From contig JAQGJF010001035.1 in assembly GCA_028290765.1 (NCBI GenBank), positions 1 to 7,951 on the forward strand: a stretch of DNA of 7,951 bases, written 5' to 3'. The notes under the pieces were generated by a model. The model made no database searches. It worked only from the letters and a program-made list of their open reading frames with translations, and was not told the DNA's origin. Shown here piece after piece: positions 6,434-7,951 of the stretch (position 1 is the stretch's first letter; the number at the start of each line of letters is the position of its first letter). The stretch is from Tardiphaga sp. (GTDB lineage: Bacteria > Pseudomonadota > Alphaproteobacteria > Rhizobiales > Xanthobacteraceae). The position numbers and the translations under genes are program-made.

Positions 6434-6497
6434 AACTTATGGATCTCATACGATCGCGTATTGAGAGTGGGCCCCCCGGGACCCGCTCTTTTTTATT
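6434..6497 (+). ncRNA. rimP leader RNA / candidate attenuator
   Basis: From the predicted transcription start, about 60 nt can be formed before a T-run. Hairpin 1 is CTCATACG (6445-6452) with CGTAT-T-GAG (6457-6465), 8 pairs with one bulged T and loop ATCG. Hairpin 2 (6464-6489) is an intrinsic terminator. The two hairpins share the bases around 6464-6465, so extending one shortens the other. A rimP leader class with a 3' terminator upstream of the rimP-nusA-infB operon is described for alphaproteobacteria (Rfam rimP family, from memory, not checked). This element fits that position and form. Its ligand or trans-acting factor cannot be seen; regulation by NusA level or by translation is possible. 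Confidence 0.6.
6464..6494 (+). terminator. Intrinsic terminator upstream of rimP
   Basis: AGAGTGGG (6464-6471) pairs with CCCGCTCT (6482-6489) including one T-G wobble. The stem continues with CCC (6472-6474) on GGG (6478-6480) across a single bulged A (6481), leaving a CCC loop. The T-run TTTTTT (6489-6494) follows at once, then ATT. This is the strongest Rho-independent terminator in the window. It lies after the predicted promoter and about 130 nt before the rimP start, so it would stop transcripts before the operon unless overridden. Confidence 0.8.
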
Positions 6498-6504
6498 ACC
6501 TGAA

Positions 6505-6569
6505 CGCCCGGGTGCGGAAGACGTCCCCGGGTACCGCTCGGGGAACCCAGCCGGGCTCCGGCCCGACTG
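6505..6569 (+). promoter_or_regulatory. GC-rich structured part of the rimP 5' UTR
   Basis: Two further hairpins can be drawn between the terminator and the tandem repeat: CCCCG (6525-6529) with CGGGG (6539-6543) over a 9-nt loop, and CGGGC (6552-6556) with GCCCG (6561-6565) closed by a TCCG tetraloop. CCCGGGT occurs twice (6507-6513 and 6526-6532). No T-run follows, so these are not terminators; they could shape ribosome access or later read-through RNA folding. Confidence 0.4.
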
Positions 6570-6605
6570 CAACCCACTACCAGTTAGCAACCCACTACCA
6601 GTTAG
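6570..6605 (+). repeat. Perfect 18-bp tandem duplication before rimP
   Basis: The unit CAACCCACTACCAGTTAG occurs at 6570-6587 and is repeated without a mismatch at 6588-6605, ending 19 nt before the rimP ATG. The unit is less GC-rich than its surroundings. A perfect two-copy repeat suggests recent replication slippage, or a doubled protein or RNA binding site. Confidence 0.95.
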
Positions 6606-6624
6606 ACAGACTTTGACCCTGGAC

Positions 6625-7407
6625 ATGACCGATCCGACTGTTGGTTCCGTGGCGTTTGATCTGCTTGACGAGCCGCGCCTGGTCGTCGAGCCGGGCGTGG
6701 CTGCGCGGGTGTCCGCGGTCGCCGGCCCGGTTTTGCAGGGCATGGGCTACCGGCTGGTCCGGATCAAGATCTCCGGCGAATCCGGCTGCACGGTGCAGAT
6801 CATGGCCGAGCGGCCGGACGGCACCATGCTGATCGAGGATTGCGAGGCGATTTCGAAGGCGCTGTCGCCGGTGCTGGACGTCGCCGACCCGATCGAGCGC
6901 GCCTATCGGCTGGAGATTTCCTCGCCCGGGATCGACCGTCCGCTGGTCCGGCGCAGCGATTTCGAGCGCTATGCCGGCTATCTGGTGAAAATCGAGATGG
7001 CGGTGGCGCATCAAGGCCGCAAGCGGTTTCGCGGCCTGCTGGGAGAAATTGAAGGCGCGTGCGTGCGGTTACATCGCGATGACATACGCGACGGCGAAAA
7101 TGCCGACGTCGCACTGACGCTGGAAGACATCGCCGATGCCAGGCTGGTTCTGACCGACGAGCTGGTCGAGGAATCGATGCGACGCGGCAAGTTGGCCGAG
7201 CGCGAGCTCAAGCAGAGCCTTGGTCTCGCCCCGCCGCCGCCGCCGCACGCCACGAGAAGCGACCCCACCAAAAGCAACAAGCCGAAATCGAAGCTCAAGA
7301 CCGTTGCTAAGGGGGCCAAGAAGAGCCCGCCCAAGAACACCAAGGAACACCGGCTAGCCGCGGAAAGACTGCGGACAGGCCAAACCGACCACACCGAAGG
7401 AGACTGA
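6625..7407 (+). CDS. rimP: Ribosome maturation factor RimP
   Basis: Assembly factor that binds the free 30S subunit and is needed for its late maturation. The 260-residue product has the N-terminal RimP domain at about residues 22-100 ([10 protein letters not shown] to [17 protein letters not shown], the last a family signature) and the SH3-like C-terminal domain at about 105-180 ([16 protein letters not shown] to [16 protein letters not shown]). It is much longer than the roughly 150 residues of E. coli RimP. After residue 200 come five consecutive prolines (203-207) and a Lys-rich, probably disordered tail of about 50 residues. The start MTDPT at 6625 fits remembered relatives but has no real Shine-Dalgarno; the frame is open upstream to an ATG at 6439. 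The stop lies 3 nt before nusA, so the two are clearly one operon. Confidence 0.95.
   Translation: MTDPTVGSVAFDLLDEPRLVVEPGVAARVSAVAGPVLQGMGYRLVRIKISGESGCTVQIMAERPDGTMLIEDCEAISKALSPVLDVADPIERAYRLEISSPGIDRPLVRRSDFERYAGYLVKIEMAVAHQGRKRFRGLLGEIEGACVRLHRDDIRDGENADVALTLEDIADARLVLTDELVEESMRRGKLAERELKQSLGLAPPPPPHATRSDPTKSNKPKSKLKTVAKGAKKSPPKNTKEHRLAAERLRTGQTDHTEGD
7397..7402 (+). promoter_or_regulatory. Ribosome binding site of nusA
   Basis: AAGGAG sits inside the last rimP codons, 8 nt before the nusA ATG at 7411. In contrast to rimP, nusA thus has a near-consensus Shine-Dalgarno, so it may be translated more strongly than the first gene of the operon. Confidence 0.8.
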
Positions 7408-7410
7408 GCC

Positions 7411-7951
7411 ATGGCAGCTGTCAGCGCCAATAAACTCGAATTGCTGCAGATCGCGGACGCGGTTGCGCGTGAAAAGTCGATCGACCGCGGCATCGTGATC
7501 GCGGCGATGGAAGATGCCATCGCCAAGGCGGCACGGGCGCGCTACGGCTCCGAGACCGACGTCCACGCCGAGATCGACGCCAAGAAAGGCGAATTGCGGC
7601 TGTCGCGTCACATGCTGGTGGTCGAGCAGGTCGAGAATTCCTCGAACCAGATCTCGCTGGTCGATGCGCAGCGCGCCAATCCGGGCGCCCAGGTCGGCGA
7701 CACCATCGCCGACACCCTGCCGCCGCTGGAATATGGCCGCATCGCCGCGCAATCCGCCAAGCAGGTGATCGTGCAGAAGGTGCGCGAGGCCGAGCGTGAC
7801 CGGCAGTATCAGGAATTCAAGGACCGCATCGGCGATATCGTCAACGGCATCGTCAAGCGCGTCGAATATGGCAGCGTCATTGTCGATCTCGGCCGCGGCG
7901 AGGCCATCGTACGCCGCGACGAGATGCTGCCGCGCGAGGTGTTCCGCAATG
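7411..7951 (+). CDS. nusA: Transcription elongation/termination factor NusA, 5' part
   Basis: The first 180 residues of NusA; the frame is open to the window end. NusA binds RNA polymerase and nascent RNA, and modulates pausing, intrinsic and Rho-dependent termination and rRNA antitermination. Seen directly: the N-terminal RNA-polymerase-binding domain (residues 1 to about 130, with ELLQIADAVAREKSIDR and VIAAMEDAIAKAARARYG) and the beginning of the S1 RNA-binding domain at about 139 (IGDIVNGIVKRVEYGSVIVDLG to EAIVRRDEMLPRE). KH domains would follow beyond the window. It lies 3 nt after rimP. Since NusA acts on hairpin terminators, the intrinsic terminator at the head of its own operon makes feedback control conceivable. 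Confidence 0.97.
   Translation, partial: MAAVSANKLELLQIADAVAREKSIDRGIVIAAMEDAIAKAARARYGSETDVHAEIDAKKGELRLSRHMLVVEQVENSSNQISLVDAQRANPGAQVGDTIADTLPPLEYGRIAAQSAKQVIVQKVREAERDRQYQEFKDRIGDIVNGIVKRVEYGSVIVDLGRGEAIVRRDEMLPREVFRN

Overview
The window reads as ordinary chromosomal DNA from a GC-rich alphaproteobacterium. It is most likely a member of the Bradyrhizobium/Rhodopseudomonas/Nitrobacter group. This rests on gene order (phoH-ybeY-corC-lnt-XRE regulator, trmB, a DUF2336 gene, rimP-nusA), on the close fit of the RimP, DUF2336 and XRE proteins to what I remember of that group, and on GC-biased codon use. No database search was possible. I see no mobile element, CRISPR array, tRNA or rRNA, and no sign of recent transfer.

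Left part (1-3635, + strand): a tightly packed operon. It holds the 3' end of phoH (RNA-associated ATPase), ybeY (rRNA-maturation endoribonuclease), a corC/tlyC-type CBS-domain gene without its own membrane domain, and lnt (apolipoprotein N-acyltransferase). The junctions are 1 nt overlap, 1 nt gap and 4 nt overlap, so translation is probably coupled. It joins RNA quality control to envelope functions, a common arrangement in proteobacteria.

Middle (3636-5157, + strand): after a 253-nt spacer comes a small XRE-family regulator of the PraR/PhrR type with a strong ribosome binding site, then trmB (tRNA m7G46 methyltransferase). In the Rhizobiales I remember, metK lies between these two. Here there is only a 93-nt gap, which contains a 9-nt direct repeat.

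Right part: a DUF2336 gene on the - strand runs convergently into trmB with 12 nt between the stop codons. It is divergent from the rimP-nusA operon. The roughly 330-nt region between the DUF2336 gene and rimP is the most information-rich non-coding stretch. It has a sigma70-like promoter, a short leader with two adjacent hairpins of which the second is a strong intrinsic terminator, further GC-rich hairpins, and a perfect 18-bp tandem duplication just before the rimP start. This looks like a transcription attenuator of the rimP-nusA operon, whose products act in 30S maturation and in transcription elongation/termination. A reading frame in phase with rimP also starts close to the predicted transcription start and runs through the terminator.

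No wholly new system is evident. The best leads are the rimP leader with its 18-bp duplication and in-phase upstream frame, the metK-less praR-trmB junction, and the uncharacterised DUF2336 protein.
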